This document shows positions 49,468-60,028 of a stretch of 64,000 nt of DNA, piece after piece (positions within the stretch are counted from its first letter, which is position 1; every line of letters begins with the position of its first letter). Source of the stretch: Panulirus ornatus. Its lineage: Eukaryota > Arthropoda > Malacostraca > Decapoda > Palinuridae. The DNA lies in the NCBI RefSeq assembly GCF_036320965.1, contig NC_092250.1, positions 11,128,100 to 11,192,099 of the forward strand, read 5' to 3'. The notes beneath the pieces were generated by a model. It saw only the letters and a program-made list of their open reading frames with translations, searched no databases and had not been told where the DNA came from. Position numbers and translations under genes: made by a program.

Positions 49468-50145
49468 TTGGATGGTATTGCCGAGGAATTTATTAAAAAA
49501 AGGGGTGACTGTATTGTTGACTGGTTGGTAAAGTTATTTAATGTATGTATGATTCATGGTGAGGTGCCTGAGGATTGGCGGAATGCGTGCATAGTGCCAT
49601 TGTACAAAGGCAAAGGGGATAAGAGTGAGTGCTCAAATTACAGAGGTATATGTTTGTTGAGTATTCTTGGTAAATTATATGGGAGGGTATTGATTGAGAG
49701 GGTGAAGGCATGTACAGAGCATCAGACTGGGGAAGAGCAGTGTGCTTTCAGAAGTGGTAGAGGATGTGTGGATCAGGTGTTTGCTTTGAGGAATGTATGT
49801 GAGAAATACTTTGAAAAGCAAATGGATTTGTATGTAACATTTATGGATCTGGAGAAGGCATATGATAGAGTTGATAGAGATGCTTTGTGGAAGGTATTAA
49901 GAATATATGGTGTGGGGGGCAAGTTGTTAGAAGCAGTGAAGAGTTTTTATCGAGGATGTAAGGTATGTGTACGTGTAGGAAGAGAGGAAAGTGATTGGTT
50001 CTCAGTGAATGCAGGTTTGCGGCAGGGGTGTGTGATGTCTCCACGGTTGTTTAATTTGTTTATGGATGAGGTTGATAGGGAGGTGAATGCAAGACTTTTG
50101 AAAAGAGGGGCAAGTATGCAGTCTGTTGTGGATGAGAGAGCTTAG
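49468..50145 (+). pseudogene. LINE A RT fingers and palm
   Basis: 225 residues: MDGIAEEFIKKRGDC, EDWRNACIVPLYKGKGDKS, QCAFRSGRGCVDQVFALRN, FMDLEKAYDRVDRDALWKV and LRQGCVMSPRLFNLFMDEV. It stops at TAG just before SQLLFADGTALVADS (50149), where the second catalytic D is G. Confidence 0.9.
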
Positions 50146-51378
50146 GAAGTGAGTCAGTTGTTGTTCGCTGATGGTACAGCACTGGTGGCTGATTCATGTG
50201 AGAAACTGCAGAAGCTGGTGACTGAGTTTGGTAAAATGTGTGAAAGAATAAAGTTGAGAGTAAATGTGAATAAGACCAAGGTTATTAGGTACAGTAGGGT
50301 TGAGGGTCAAGTCAATTGGGAGGTAAGTTTCAATGGAGAAAAACTGGAGGAAGAAAAGTGTTTTAGATAGCTGGGAGTGGATCTGGCAGCAGATGGAACC
50401 ATGGAAGCGGAAGTGAATCATAGGGTTGGGGAGGGGGCGAAAATTCTGGGAGTCTTGAAGTATGTTTGAAAGTCGAGAACTTTATCTCGGAAAGCAAAAA
50501 TGGGTATGTTTGAAGGAATAGTGCTTCCAACAATGTTGTATGGCTGCGAGGCGTGGGCTATGGATAGAGTTGTGCGCAGGAGGGTGGATGTGCTGGAAAT
50601 GAGATGTTTGAGGACAATATGTGGTGTGAGGTGGTTTGATCGATTAAGTAACAATAGGGTAAGAGAGATGTGTGGTAATAAAAAGAGTGTGGTTGAGAGA
50701 GCAGAAGAGGCTGTTTTGAAATGGTTTGGTCACATGGAGAGAATGAGTGAGGAAAGTTTCACAACGAGGATATATGTGTCAGAGGTGAAAGGAACGAGGA
50801 GAAGTGGGAGACCAAATTGGAGGTGAAAAGATGGAGTGAAAAAGATTTTGTGTGATCGGGGCCTGAACATGCAGGAGGGTGAAGGGCGTGCGAGAAATAG
50901 AGGGAATTGGAACGATGTGGTATACCGGGGTCGACGTGCTGTCAATGGATTGAACCAGGGCATGTGAAGCGTCTGGGGTAAACCATGCAAAGTGTGTGGG
51001 GCCTGGATGTGGAAAGGGAGCTGTGGTTTCGGTGCATTATTACATGACAGCTAGAGACTGAGTGTGAACGAATGGGGCCTTTGGTGTTTTTCCTAGCGCT
51101 ACCTCGCACACAAGAGGGGGGAGGGGGTTGTTATTCCATGTGTGGCGAGGTGGCGATGGGAACAAATAAAGGCAGACATTATGAATTATGTACATGTGTA
51201 TATATGTATATGTCTGTGTGTGTATATATATGTGTACATTGAGATGTATAGGTATGTATATTGTGCGTGTGTGGACATGTATGTATATACATGTGTATGT
51301 GGGCGGGTTGGGCCATTCTTTCGTCTGTTTCCTTGCGCTACCTCGCTAACGCGGGAGACAGCGATAAAGCAAAATGAA

Positions 51379-51384
51379 TAATAA

Positions 51385-51474
<90 letters not shown>
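51379..51474. repeat. (AT)n microsatellite
   Basis: TA array joining an AATAAATA-type LINE tail to an inverted PLE repeat pair. Confidence 0.95.
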
Positions 51475-51476
<2 letters not shown>

Positions 51477-51513
51477 TTATGAGTCCACGGGGAAAACGAA
51501 ACACGATAAGGTT

Positions 51514-51558
51514 CCCAAGTGCACTTTCGTGTAATAATTACATCATCAGGGGAGACAC
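51514..51558 (-). ncRNA. Hammerhead ribozyme-like motif
   Basis: CTCCC, CTGATGA, TGTAA-TTA-TTACA, C, GAA, AGTGCACT, T, GGGA. Helix II uses A-U where the 22123 copy uses G-C at the fourth pair, so pairing is kept. Confidence 0.55.
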
Positions 51559-51645
51559 AAGAGAGAAATATACGTCAGTTGATGTACATCGAAGAGACGA
51601 AACTGCGTCTCATCGATGTATATCAGCTGACTTATATTTCTCTCT

Positions 51646-51692
51646 TGTGTCTCTCTGATGATGTAATTATTGCACGAAAGTGCACTAGGGAT
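51646..51692 (+). ncRNA. Hammerhead ribozyme-like motif
   Basis: CTGATGA, TGTAATTATTGCA, C, GAA, AGTGCACT, A, GGGA. Helix II has one weakened pair (A opposite G). The putative cleavage position is A instead of T, which is allowed in hammerheads. Confidence 0.5.
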
Positions 51693-51762
51693 CCTTATCG
51701 TGTTTCATTTTCCCAGTGAACTCATAGGAATGTCTTGATCACGCGCAAAATTGTGATCCTTC

Positions 51763-51768
<6 letters not shown>

Positions 51769-51824
<56 letters not shown>
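51769..51824. repeat. (AT)n microsatellite
   Basis: TA array between the PLE repeat edge and a T-rich LINE tail. Confidence 0.95.
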
Positions 51825-51825
<1 letters not shown>

Positions 51826-51957
51826 TTTTTTTTTTTTTCTTTTTTTTTTTTTTTTTGCTTTGTCTCCCGCGTTTGCGAGGTAGCGCAAGGAAACAGACGA
51901 AAGAAATGGCCCAACCCACCCCCATACACATGCCTTGATTCAATCCACTGACAGCAC
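51825..51957 (-). mobile_element. Minimal LINE A 3' tail
   Basis: T-rich run, then on the minus strand about 80 bp of terminal UTR. It is joined at CATGTG to a 25-bp piece from the coding/UTR boundary (GTGCTGTCAGTGGATTGAAT). It lacks the GCGA of the tail (reads GGGAGACAAAGC) and abuts an HT repeat. Confidence 0.8.
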
Positions 51958-52196
51958 CTTTCTTTCTTTCTTTCAAACTATTCGCCATTTCCCGCATTAG
52001 CGAGGTAGTGTTAAGAACAGAGGACTAGGCCTTTGAGGGAATACCCTCACCTGGCCCAATTCTCTGTTCCTTCTTTTGGAAAATTAAAAAAAAACGAGAG
52101 GGGAGGATTTCCAGCCCCCCGCTCCCTCCCCTTTTAGTCGCCTTCTACGACACGCAGGGAATACGTGGGAAGTATTCTTTCTCCCCTATCCCCAGG
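51958..52196 (-). mobile_element. HT repeat, full copy
   Basis: Minus strand from 52196: CCCTGGGGATAGGGGAGAAA, GTCGTAGAAGGCGACTAAAA, AAAAGAAGGAACAGAGAATT, CTACCTCGCTAATGCGGGAA and an AAAG-repeat tail. Confidence 0.88.
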
Positions 52197-52200
52197 GATA

Positions 52201-52291
<91 letters not shown>

Positions 52292-52295
52292 ATGT
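52197..52295. repeat. (AT)n microsatellite
   Basis: TA array between the HT head and a PLE coding fragment. Confidence 0.95.
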
Positions 52296-52351
52296 TATAT
52301 AATTGTTAGTCAGTTCAACATGACAGAATCAAACTATCATCATTCCATTCG

Positions 52352-52534
52352 ATGTTTTTTAGAGCATTAGGTATAAGCAGTCTGGAATCTATTGACAATG
52401 TGTTTGAGAGGATATATTCTGTTGGATTCAAGTTGACATATCCTAGTTTTTTCATTAATAAATCCCTTAAGTTGGCAAAGAAATCATTTCATAGAGTTAA
52501 ACCAAACCTACCCTTGATACCAAGAATCTTTTAG
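52352..52534 (+). pseudogene. PLE thumb/linker segment
   Basis: 60 residues, FFRALGISSLESIDNVFERI then YSVGFKLTYPSFFINKSLKL. They align by eye with 14045-14335, where the start reads FLRALRICSPEFIDDEFEKI. Cys and Pro of the RICSPEF signature are lost. Confidence 0.75.
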
Positions 52535-52661
52535 TTCTGACTTTTAGTGATAATCATCAAGTACTTCCCAGATTGCTTAAATCCTATAATGTAAATGTTG
52601 CCTTCAGCGGTTCTGTACTATAAAGAATATTCTAATCAAAACCTCACCTGAAAATTTCTCG

Positions 52662-52920
52662 GGCTGTGTTTACAGAAACCCTTGTGAAAATTGTAAAATG
52701 TTTTATGTTGGGCAGACTGGTAAGGATCTTTATGTTAGCCTTAAGCAACATAGATATAGTATAAAGCCGGATAAGAATCAAATGAAGTGTTTAATCGTGT
52801 TAAAAGTTATGACCATTCTATTGATTTGAATAACGCTAATTCAGTTATTAACTGTAACTCCTTTACCTCGTAAAATATAATTGAATCTTCTATCATTAAA
52901 ATCCATAATGAATTGTAACA
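52662..52920 (+). pseudogene. PLE GIY-YIG endonuclease domain
   Basis: GCVYRNPCENCKMFYVGQTG then KDLYVSLKQHRYSIKPDKNQ. VY and YVG correspond to GIY and YIG, and the CxxC lies just before FYVG. The arginine that normally precedes LKQH is S here, so catalysis is doubtful. A frameshift follows at QMKCL; later residues IIESSIIKIHNEL are in another frame. Confidence 0.82.
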
Positions 52921-53149
52921 CTGATATCAGTGAATGTCTATACAAACTTGATAGCTTTGTTGTAAGCAAAATTTGTAAACTTCACTTTTCTGTTCACACG
53001 CTATAAATCTTATGAGAGGCTGCCAGACCCGAGCACCACCAACCCGATTACCACCTTCCGGTTACGTTTATTTACCAAAGGCGTCTTGGCTACGTCTTTC
53101 CCTTGTAGATTATCTGACTGTTTTACATCTTCTTTCTCACTCTTGTATC

Positions 53150-53192
53150 TCCCCTGTCGATATGATCATTATACGAAAGAGTTCTTGGGAAC
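53150..53192 (+). ncRNA. Diverged hammerhead-like motif
   Basis: CTCCC, CTGTCGA, TATGA-TCA-TTATA, C, GAA, AGA-GT-TCT, T, GGGA. The first core box is mutated (CTGTCGA for CTGATGA). Helix II and helix III pairing are kept by compensating changes relative to the other subtype. Confidence 0.5.
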
Positions 53193-53260
53193 TAATCGTG
53201 TTTCATTTTCTTCGTGGTTATATGCATATTGTAGATCACGCGCACCACTATGACCTCTTG

Positions 53261-53262
<2 letters not shown>

Positions 53263-53340
<78 letters not shown>
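53263..53340. repeat. (AT)n microsatellite
   Basis: TA array joining the PLE outer edge to a LINE A copy that starts mid-RT. Confidence 0.95.
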
Positions 53341-53344
<4 letters not shown>

Positions 53345-54665
53345 ATGGGGTTGTTAGGGAGGTGAATGCAAGAGTTTTGGAAAGAGGGGCAAGTATGAAG
53401 TCTGTTGTGGATGAGAGAGCTTGGGAAGTGAGTCAGTTGTTGTTCGCTGATGATACAGCGCTGGTGGCTGATTCATGTGAGAAACTGCAGAAGCTGGTGA
53501 CTGAGTTTGGTAAAGTGTGTGAAAGAAGAAAGTTAAGAGTAAATGTGAATAAGAGCAAGGTTATTAGGTACAGTAGGGTTGAATGTCAAGTCAATTGAGA
53601 AGTAAGTTTGAATGGAGAAAAACTGGAGGAAGTAAAGTGTTTTAGATATCTGGGAGTGGATCTGGCAGCGGATGGAACCATGGAAGCGGAAGTGAATCAT
53701 AGGGTGGGGGAGGGGGGGGAAATCCTGGGAGCCTTGAAGAATGTGTTGAAGTCAAGAACATTATCTCGGAAAGCAAAAATGGGTATGTTTGAAGGAATAG
53801 TGGTTCCAACAATGTTTTATGGTTGCGAGGCGTGGGCTATGGATAGAGTTGTGCGCAGGAGGGTGGATGTGCTGGAAATGAGATGTTTGAGGACAATGTG
53901 TGGTGTGAGGTGGTTTGATCGAGAAAGTAATGTAAGGGTAAGAGAGATGTGTGGAAATAAAAAGAGCGTGGTTGAGAGAGCAGAAGAGGGTGTTTTGAAA
54001 TGGTTTGGGCACATGGAGAGAATGAGTGAGGAAAGATTGACCAAGAGGATATATGTGTCGGAGGTGGAGGGAACGAGGAGAAGTGGGATACCAAATTGGA
54101 GGTGGAAAGATGGAGTGAAAAAGATTTTGTGTGATCGGGGCCTGAACATGCAGGAGGGTGAAAGGCGGGCAAGGAATAGAGTGCATTGGATCGATGTGAT
54201 ATACCGGGGTTGACGTGCTGTCAGTGGATTGAATCAGGGCATGTGAAGCGTCTGGGGTAAACCATGGAAAGTTGTGTGGGGCCTGGATGTGGAATGGGTG
54301 CTGTGGTTTCGGGCATTATTGCATGACAGCTAGAGACTGAGTGTGAACGAATGGGGCCTTTGTTGTCTTTTCCTAGCGCTACCTCGCACACATGAGGGGG
54401 GAGGGGGATGGTATTCCATGTGTGGCGAGGTGGCGATGGGAATGAATAAGGGCAGACAGTGTGAATTGTGTGCATGGGTATATATGTATGTGTCTGTGTG
54501 TGTATATATATGTGTACATTGAGATGTATAGGTATGTATATTTGCGTGTGTGGACGTGTATGTATATACATGTGTATGGGGGTGGGTTGGGCCATTTCTT
54601 TCGTCTGTTTCCTTTGCGCTACCTCGCAAACGCGGGAGACAGCGACAAAGCAAAATAAATAAATA

Positions 54666-54668
<3 letters not shown>
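53341..54668 (+). mobile_element. LINE family A, RT motif B to tail, long 3' UTR
   Basis: Begins at FMDGVVREVNARV directly after (AT)n. LLFADDTALVADS is intact. One TGA at 53599 (NW becomes N-stop) interrupts the frame. The long UTR has CTACCTCGCACACATGAGGG near 54380 and the terminal CTACCTCGCAAACGCGGGAG. Tail AATAAATAAATAA then (TA)n. Confidence 0.95.
53608..54213 (+). pseudogene. LINE A thumb and C-terminal domain
   Basis: 201 residues. CFRYLGVDLAADGTMEAEV, YGCEAWAMDRVVRRRVDVL and LKWFGHMERMSEERLTKRIY are intact; RRSGIPNWRWKDGVKKIL has I for R. It ends at the YRG-TGA stop of the young subfamily, yet carries the long UTR, so it may be intermediate between subfamilies. Confidence 0.9.

Positions 54669-54669
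<1 letters not shown>

Positions 54670-54736
<67 letters not shown>
54670..54736. repeat. (AT)n microsatellite
   Basis: TA array continuing from the AATAAATA tail of the preceding LINE. Confidence 0.95.
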
Positions 54737-54737
<1 letters not shown>

Positions 54738-55849
54738 AGTATGCATATGTAGCTATACCCGAATTGTGCGTGTTAATGGTAACACGCCGATTAAGTCGTG
54801 TATGACGAAGCTTTTCGATTACCACTGGTGGGAAGGGTTTATCCTCTTCAATGACCTGCCTGCCCTAGTGAAGGTTACTGCGTTGAGTGCAGCCTTGAAA
54901 CTATAGGAGGTTCATAGTTATGATGATAATGATAATAGTAATGAGAATGATAATGAGGAATATAATGATAATACTATTGATAGCAATAGATCATTCGCCT
55001 GGTGAATTCCCTCTTGGATGTAACTTTATCATAATGCTTTAGTGCCACAATTTGTATCATTTTAACCAGTAAGCAGTTGATGCCATCATATTTCCTTCAT
55101 GACTATCAATTTTATGGATATGATAATGCTTAAATTGAAATGAATTAGAAGTTTTAAGTGAGGCGTTATGCAAAATGCTTTTATGACAATAATGAAATTA
55201 GCTGCGTGCAAAGTGTCATCTGTTACAAAAATTAGGAGTAAAATCATTTTGTTTATTTAATTTCCTTACATAATTTTTTCATTTTATGTAAAACGTAGAG
55301 AACAGAAAAACACATAGCACATTTCAAGCCTGGAAACAGGCAAATATATAAGCCTTTTTAATACTAATTATGATGACCTTAATGACTTTGATATTGATGA
55401 AGATCCATTGTACTAGAAACAGGCCGAAGCTTATTTCATGGTTCGAGATTACTTTGCAAGCATTTCTGACAACAAGCGAACAGCCGACGGATACGGAATT
55501 TCACCTGCTACACCATTGCTGCTGTTTCCCTTACTGTGATAACCGTCAACTTCGCTGTTGCCACACCACAAGCATTCTGCATGCTACTGCCATATCAGCA
55601 ATATCATTTTGCCCATTATCACTATCACTTAGCGTTCTATTGTTTTTACATCGGTAGCGTTGCCAACACGGTCGCTCTCACTACATCTGTGACCATAACC
55701 TGTTATCTTGAATATCGCCATAACCAGCAGCAGTATACATGTTATGATTACCTCTATGAACCCTGCAACTTTCATTGAAATGAATTGTAAATTCCTGATA
55801 GAATCGAGGAAGGATAGAACACTGACCAGAAGACTAAGGATAAGGACAA
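54737..55849. other. Low-copy DNA, no gene recognised
   Basis: Contains a degenerate GATAAT-type repeat (54925-54990) and AT-rich sequence. Frames at 55370-55657 and 55536-55778 overlap in different phases and have no domain. Confidence 0.5.
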
Positions 55850-56240
55850 GAGTTCCTTCATGGAAAGTCGACCAGCCAAAGAGAAAGCTGAGAGAATAGT
55901 GAGGAGGTGAAGCCGGAGGAGAGGAGCTTAGAGATTAGCCCCCAGTACCACAGGCAATGAAAAGCTTTAGAGATATCAAGGGCGACAACAAAGAGCAGAC
56001 CACAAATACTCAGAGAAGCTGAGCGGGTAGAAAGAGATATTGAAAAGGATATCAACAATGGGTTTCACCTTGTTAGCAACAGATTCAAGATTCTAAGAGA
56101 AATGGGAGTTGAGAAGAGAGGCGATGACTCCGGAAACAAAAGAGGCCGAAGCAATAGAAGTGTAATTAGAAAGGATTCAACGATCACAGAGACATTGCAG
56201 TATCACTTGCGACTCGCCACGAGTAGTGCGGCCTACTCTC
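55850..56240 (-). mobile_element. RT fragment of another LINE clade (CR1/Jockey-like)
   Basis: Minus-strand residues include LFVVALDISKAFHCLWYWGL then ISKLLSSGFTSSLFSQLSLW. This matches the motif A region FVVALDISKAFDRVWHxGLLSKL of CR1/Jockey-type RTs. The second motif A residue D of AFD is H. Flanking sequence to 56240 (ILNLLLTR-like) is compatible but broken. Clearly distinct from LINE family A. Confidence 0.62.
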
Positions 56241-57339
56241 TTGGTGTCCTTCCTACAGATTAAATTACCAAGTGAATTCATCGGTAGATATTCTTGGGTG
56301 TTCAGTCACCATAGCAGTACGATTTCATCCAGTATCATGATAAAGACATAATTGCGGCTCGTGGACGGCAGACATATGTCTACCGAATGAAAATTTAGCC
56401 TTTTTTTTTTCCTTGAAAATAATTTCCTCGCAGAACCAGGGACTGCAATCCATAGCCATAAGAAGTCCTCTCTTACCATCTGACGCAGTGTCTTCCACAA
56501 GCGACTGTCTCCAAAATCCAGCTGGTGTTAGTCATTAGGATATTCAGTGGATGATTTCTATATGCTACTTTGTGCGTCTCGAGAACCAGACACATGTCAG
56601 TGAAGTCGAGGAACAGAGTGCGAAAGGAATGTAGGTTTTACGACCAAGAAGGCAACAAGGAGAAGCATATGGAGAGGTTTAAGACCTGGACACAACGATG
56701 TAGGAATGGTCATGCAGAAATGTTTGAAGAATAGTGTGGAGTGTGAGTTTGTAATAACTATTAGTGTCAACGAGTGAATGTATCCAAAATATAAAAGAGA
56801 ATCGTGTGGAAATTCTTTCTGTCGCTTGGAACCATTTCCTACCATTCAGTTTACCAATAAGAGGAAGCAGCGTTAATGGCATCCTTCCTAAGAAAAAAAA
56901 AGGCCTACGCCCTCAAGCTACTTCCATATGGGGAATACACAGACGTTAGCACCCCCAGAGAATAGACGTAATCAGACTAACAGCAGGACGCCCCATACCA
57001 GGCAAAGGAGCCACACTTCTGCTCTTCCTATCTAGGACCATTACTGCTCTCCATCTCATCCTGCTAATGCAAGAAGGACATACACCCGGCCATCACCGAC
57101 CTCACGCATGTTGTCCATCACTGTACATTTTGGTCAGACACATACACACACACATCATCCTGTATTTTCTTTCAGTTAATCATCGACCCATCTAGTTATG
57201 TCCCCTCTTCATTATGTTATGAGAAGTATATCCCTGATCCCTCCTGTTGCCATGTAAGTGTCGAACTGTTGCTTCATTGTAATAATCTTTTGGGTTATCT
57301 GGCTCTTTCTGATCGTCTAAGTGCTTTTTCACGTGTGAT

Positions 57340-57344
<5 letters not shown>
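56241..57344. other. Low-copy DNA, no gene recognised
   Basis: Minus-strand frames at 56306-56500 and 56597-56845 lie upstream of the RT fragment in the same orientation. They might be older parts of that element, but I see no RT or endonuclease motif in them. Confidence 0.45.

Positions 57345-57412
<68 letters not shown>
57345..57412. repeat. (AT)n microsatellite
   Basis: TA array leading into the outer edge of a PLE terminal repeat (GGAAAGGATCAGAATTTTGC). Confidence 0.95.
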
Positions 57413-57414
<2 letters not shown>

Positions 57415-57978
57415 AAAGGATCAGAATTTTGCGCGTGATCAAGTACATTCCTATAAGTCCACGGGGAAAATGAAACACGATAAGTTCCCAAGTGCACTTT
57501 CATGTAATAATCACATCACCATGGGAGACACAAGAGAGAAATAACAGTCAGTTGATATACAGCGAAAATACGTAGCTAGGACGCCATTTGGTAAACATGT
57601 GATTGTCCAAGACAGACAACGAGCGTATCATAAACTTATGTGGACGAGAAGGTGAATTGTTTACCAATTTTATCAGCAATAAAGTTATCCAATTTGTATA
57701 GACCTTCACTAATATTAAGGTTATAATTCTTTGTGTATTTATGACAGAAGATTCAATGATATTTCTCGTGGTGCTGGAGCAGAGTCGATAATCAGCTTGT
57801 GATACTGTCGTTGTCTGTCTAGGATAATCACATGTTTACCAAATGGCGTCATAGCTACGCTTCTTCGCTGTATATCAACTGACTGTGATTTCTCTTTTGT
57901 GTCTCCCCTGATGTAATTATTACACGAAAGTGCACTTGGGATCTTATCGTGTTTCATTTTCCCCGTGGACTCATAGGA
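57413..57978. mobile_element. PLE fragment with inverted terminal repeats
   Basis: Minus-sense repeat (57413-57600) is followed by the end of the GIY-YIG coding region (57600-57795, minus, with IIESSVINTKNYNLNISEGL-type residues). A plus-sense repeat (57796-57978) follows. The coding end is preserved next to the left repeat only. The right repeat joins a LINE directly at GACTCATAGGAAG, without its outer edge. Confidence 0.82.
57900..57942 (+). ncRNA. Hammerhead-like motif, two bases shorter
   Basis: CTCCC, CTGATG, TAATTATTA, CACGAA, AGTGCACT, T, GGGA. Two bases are missing around the end of CTGATGA, so the core is damaged. Helix III and helix I sequence are intact. The partner motif at 57487-57530 (-) has lost CTGATGA (reads ATGGTGATG). 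Confidence 0.4.
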
Positions 57979-58966
57979 AGTACTTAGGAGAGACTGAATG
58001 CCGAATGGAAAAAGGTGAGAGCAAAAGACGTAAGGGGAATGAATGTATTTTGGGAAGCAGTGATGGCTCGCGCAAAAGATGCTTGTGGCATGAGAAGCTG
58101 GGGAGGTGGGCTAATCAGAAAGGGTTGTGAGTGGTGGGATGAAGAAGTAAGATTATCAGTGAAAGAAAAGAGAGAGGCATTTGGACTACTTTCGCAGGGA
58201 AATAGTGTAAATGACTGGGAGATGTATAAATGAAAGAGGCAAAAGGTCAAGAGAAAGGTGCAAGAGGTGAAAAAGAGGGCAGATGAGAGTTAGGGTTAGA
58301 GAGTATCATTAAATATTAGAGAGAATAAAAAGATGTTTTAGAAGGAGGTAAATAACGTGCGCAAGACAAGAGAACAAATGGTAACATCGGTGAAGGGGGC
58401 TAATGGGGAGGAAATAAATATGTGTGATGATAGAGTGGCAGATATAGTGTTTTCGTCGATGTGGTGTGCGAAGTAAGAGGGTCAGGGAGAATGATTTGGT
58501 AAACAGACATGCTGTCAGTGGATTGAACCAGCGCTTATGAAGCGTCTGGGGTAAACCATGGAAAGTTTTGTGGGGCCTGGATGTGGAAAGGGAGCTGTGG
58601 TTTCAGTGCATTACACATGACAGCTAGAGACTGAGTGTGAACGAATGTGGCCTTTTTGTCTTTTCTTAGCGCTACCTCGCGCACGTGCGGGGGGAGGGGG
58701 GTTGTTATTTCATATGTGGTGGTGTGGCGATGGGAATGAATAAAGGCAGTGAGTATGAACTACGTATATGTGTATATATGTATATGTTTGTGTATGTATA
58801 TATATGTATACGTTGAAACGTATAGCTATCTATATGTGCGTGTGTGGACGTGTATGTATGAACATGTGTATGTGGGTGGGCTGGGCCATTCTTTCGTCTG
58901 TTTCCTTGCGCTACCTCGCTAGCGCGGGAAATGGCAAATATGTATGAACAAAAAGAAAAAGAAAGA
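57979..58966 (+). mobile_element. LINE family A with internal deletion
   Basis: Linker (RLNAEWKKVRAKDVRG-like, WWDEEVRLSVKEKREAF) and RT N-terminus run to GGTAAACAG near 58507. The sequence then jumps to CATGCTGTCAGTGGATTGAA at the end of the ORF. About 1.7 kb of RT and C-terminal domain is missing. The long UTR follows. The tail is GCTAGCGCGGGAAATGGCAA then an A-rich run, the tail type otherwise seen on HT repeats. Confidence 0.88.
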
Positions 58967-58968
58967 AA

Positions 58969-59318
58969 AAAAGGAGGGTGAAAGGCGTGCAAGGAATAGA
59001 GTGAATTGGAACGATGTGGTATACCGGGGTCGGCGTGCTGTTTATGGATTGGACCAGGGCCTGTGTAGCGTCTGGGGTAAATCATGGAAAGTTTTGTGGG
59101 GCCTGGATGTGGAAAGGGAGCTGTGGTTTCGGTGCATTATACATGATAAATAGAGACCGAGTGTGAACGAATGTGGCCTTTGTTGTCTTTTCCTAGAGCT
59201 ACCTCGCGCGCGTGCGGGGGGAGGGGTGGGGGTGTCATTTTATGTGTGGCGGGGAGGCGACGGGAATGAATAAAGGCAGCAAGGAGGAATTATATACATG
59301 TGTATATATATGGATATG

Positions 59319-59320
<2 letters not shown>
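58969..59320 (+). mobile_element. LINE family A, last codons and 3' UTR
   Basis: Starts at GGAGGGTGAAAGGCGTGCAA (EGERRARNRVNWNDVVYRGR) and continues past YRG to GLDQGLCSVWGKSWKVL, then UTR up to ATGGATATGTCTG, where (TA)n begins. The terminal stem-loop is missing. Confidence 0.88.

Positions 59321-59389
<69 letters not shown>
59321..59389. repeat. (AT)n microsatellite
   Basis: TA array where the UTR of one LINE (+) meets the T-rich tail of another (-). Confidence 0.95.
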
Positions 59390-59397
<8 letters not shown>

Positions 59398-60028
59398 TTT
59401 TTCTTTTTTTCTTTTTTTTTTTGTTTTGTCGCTGTCTCCCGCGTTTGCAGGGTAGCGCAAGGAAACAGACGAAGGAAATGGCCCAACCCACTCCCATACA
59501 CGTGTATATACATACACGTCCACACACGCAAATATACATACCTACACAGCTTTCCATGGTTTACCCCACACGCTTCACATGCCCTGATTCAATCCACTGA
59601 CAGCACGTCAACCCCGGTATACCACATCGATCCAATTTACTCTATTCCTTGCCCTCCTTTCACCCTCCTGCATGTTCAGGCCCCGATCACACAAAATCTT
59701 TTTCACTCCATCTTTCCACCTCCAATTTGGTCTCCCACTTCTCCTCGTTCCCTCCACCTACGACACATATATCCTCTTGGTCAATCTTTCCTCACTCATT
59801 CTCTCCATGTGCCCAAACCCTTTCAAAACACCCTCTTCTGCTCTCTCAACCACGCTCTTTTTATTTCCACACATCTCTCTTACCCTTACGTTACTTACTC
59901 GATCAAACCACCTCACACCACACATTGTCCTCAAACATCTCATTTCCAGCACATCCACCCTCCTGGGCACAACTCTATCCATAGCCCACGCCTCGCAACC
60001 ATACAAAATTGTTGGAACCACTATTCCT

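Larger units (their letters stand above)
48403..51378 (+). mobile_element. LINE family A, long 3' UTR, with inverted 5' stub
   Basis: 48403-48457 is the endonuclease GDLNA region in minus orientation. From 48458 the element runs in plus orientation with the next base of the same gene, ATTGGTATACATAGGG. Then follow linker, RT, C-terminal domain, long UTR with two CTACCTCGC blocks, and tail GCGGGAGACAGCGATAAAGC. There are several stops (48829, 50144, 50369) and frameshifts. Confidence 0.93.
51475..51768. mobile_element. PLE terminal repeats, head-to-head inverted pair
   Basis: Left arm 51475-51602 is minus-sense and right arm 51603-51768 is plus-sense. They meet with almost no loop at ACGAAACTGCGTCTCATCGA. 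Arms of about 130 bp differ at roughly 10 positions. The right arm extends further, to the outer edge GATCACGCGCAAAATTGTGA. No coding sequence lies between. Confidence 0.85.
52296..53262 (+). mobile_element. Penelope-like element, 3' half, second subtype
   Basis: Order on the plus strand: RT thumb (MFFRALGISSLESIDNVFER at 52352), lysine-rich linker, GIY-YIG domain (52662-52920), and a terminal repeat with TTTACCAAAGGCGTCTTGGC and a hammerhead-like block. The outer edge is GATCACGCGCACCACTATGA. It is the best view of the 3' end in sense orientation. RT catalytic part absent; several stops. Confidence 0.88.

Noticed and set aside
52296..53262. Possibility that the PLE piece is a bacterial-type GIY-YIG homing endonuclease
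   Set aside because: It is preceded by a Penelope-type thumb region and followed by the terminal repeat shared with the RT-bearing copy.
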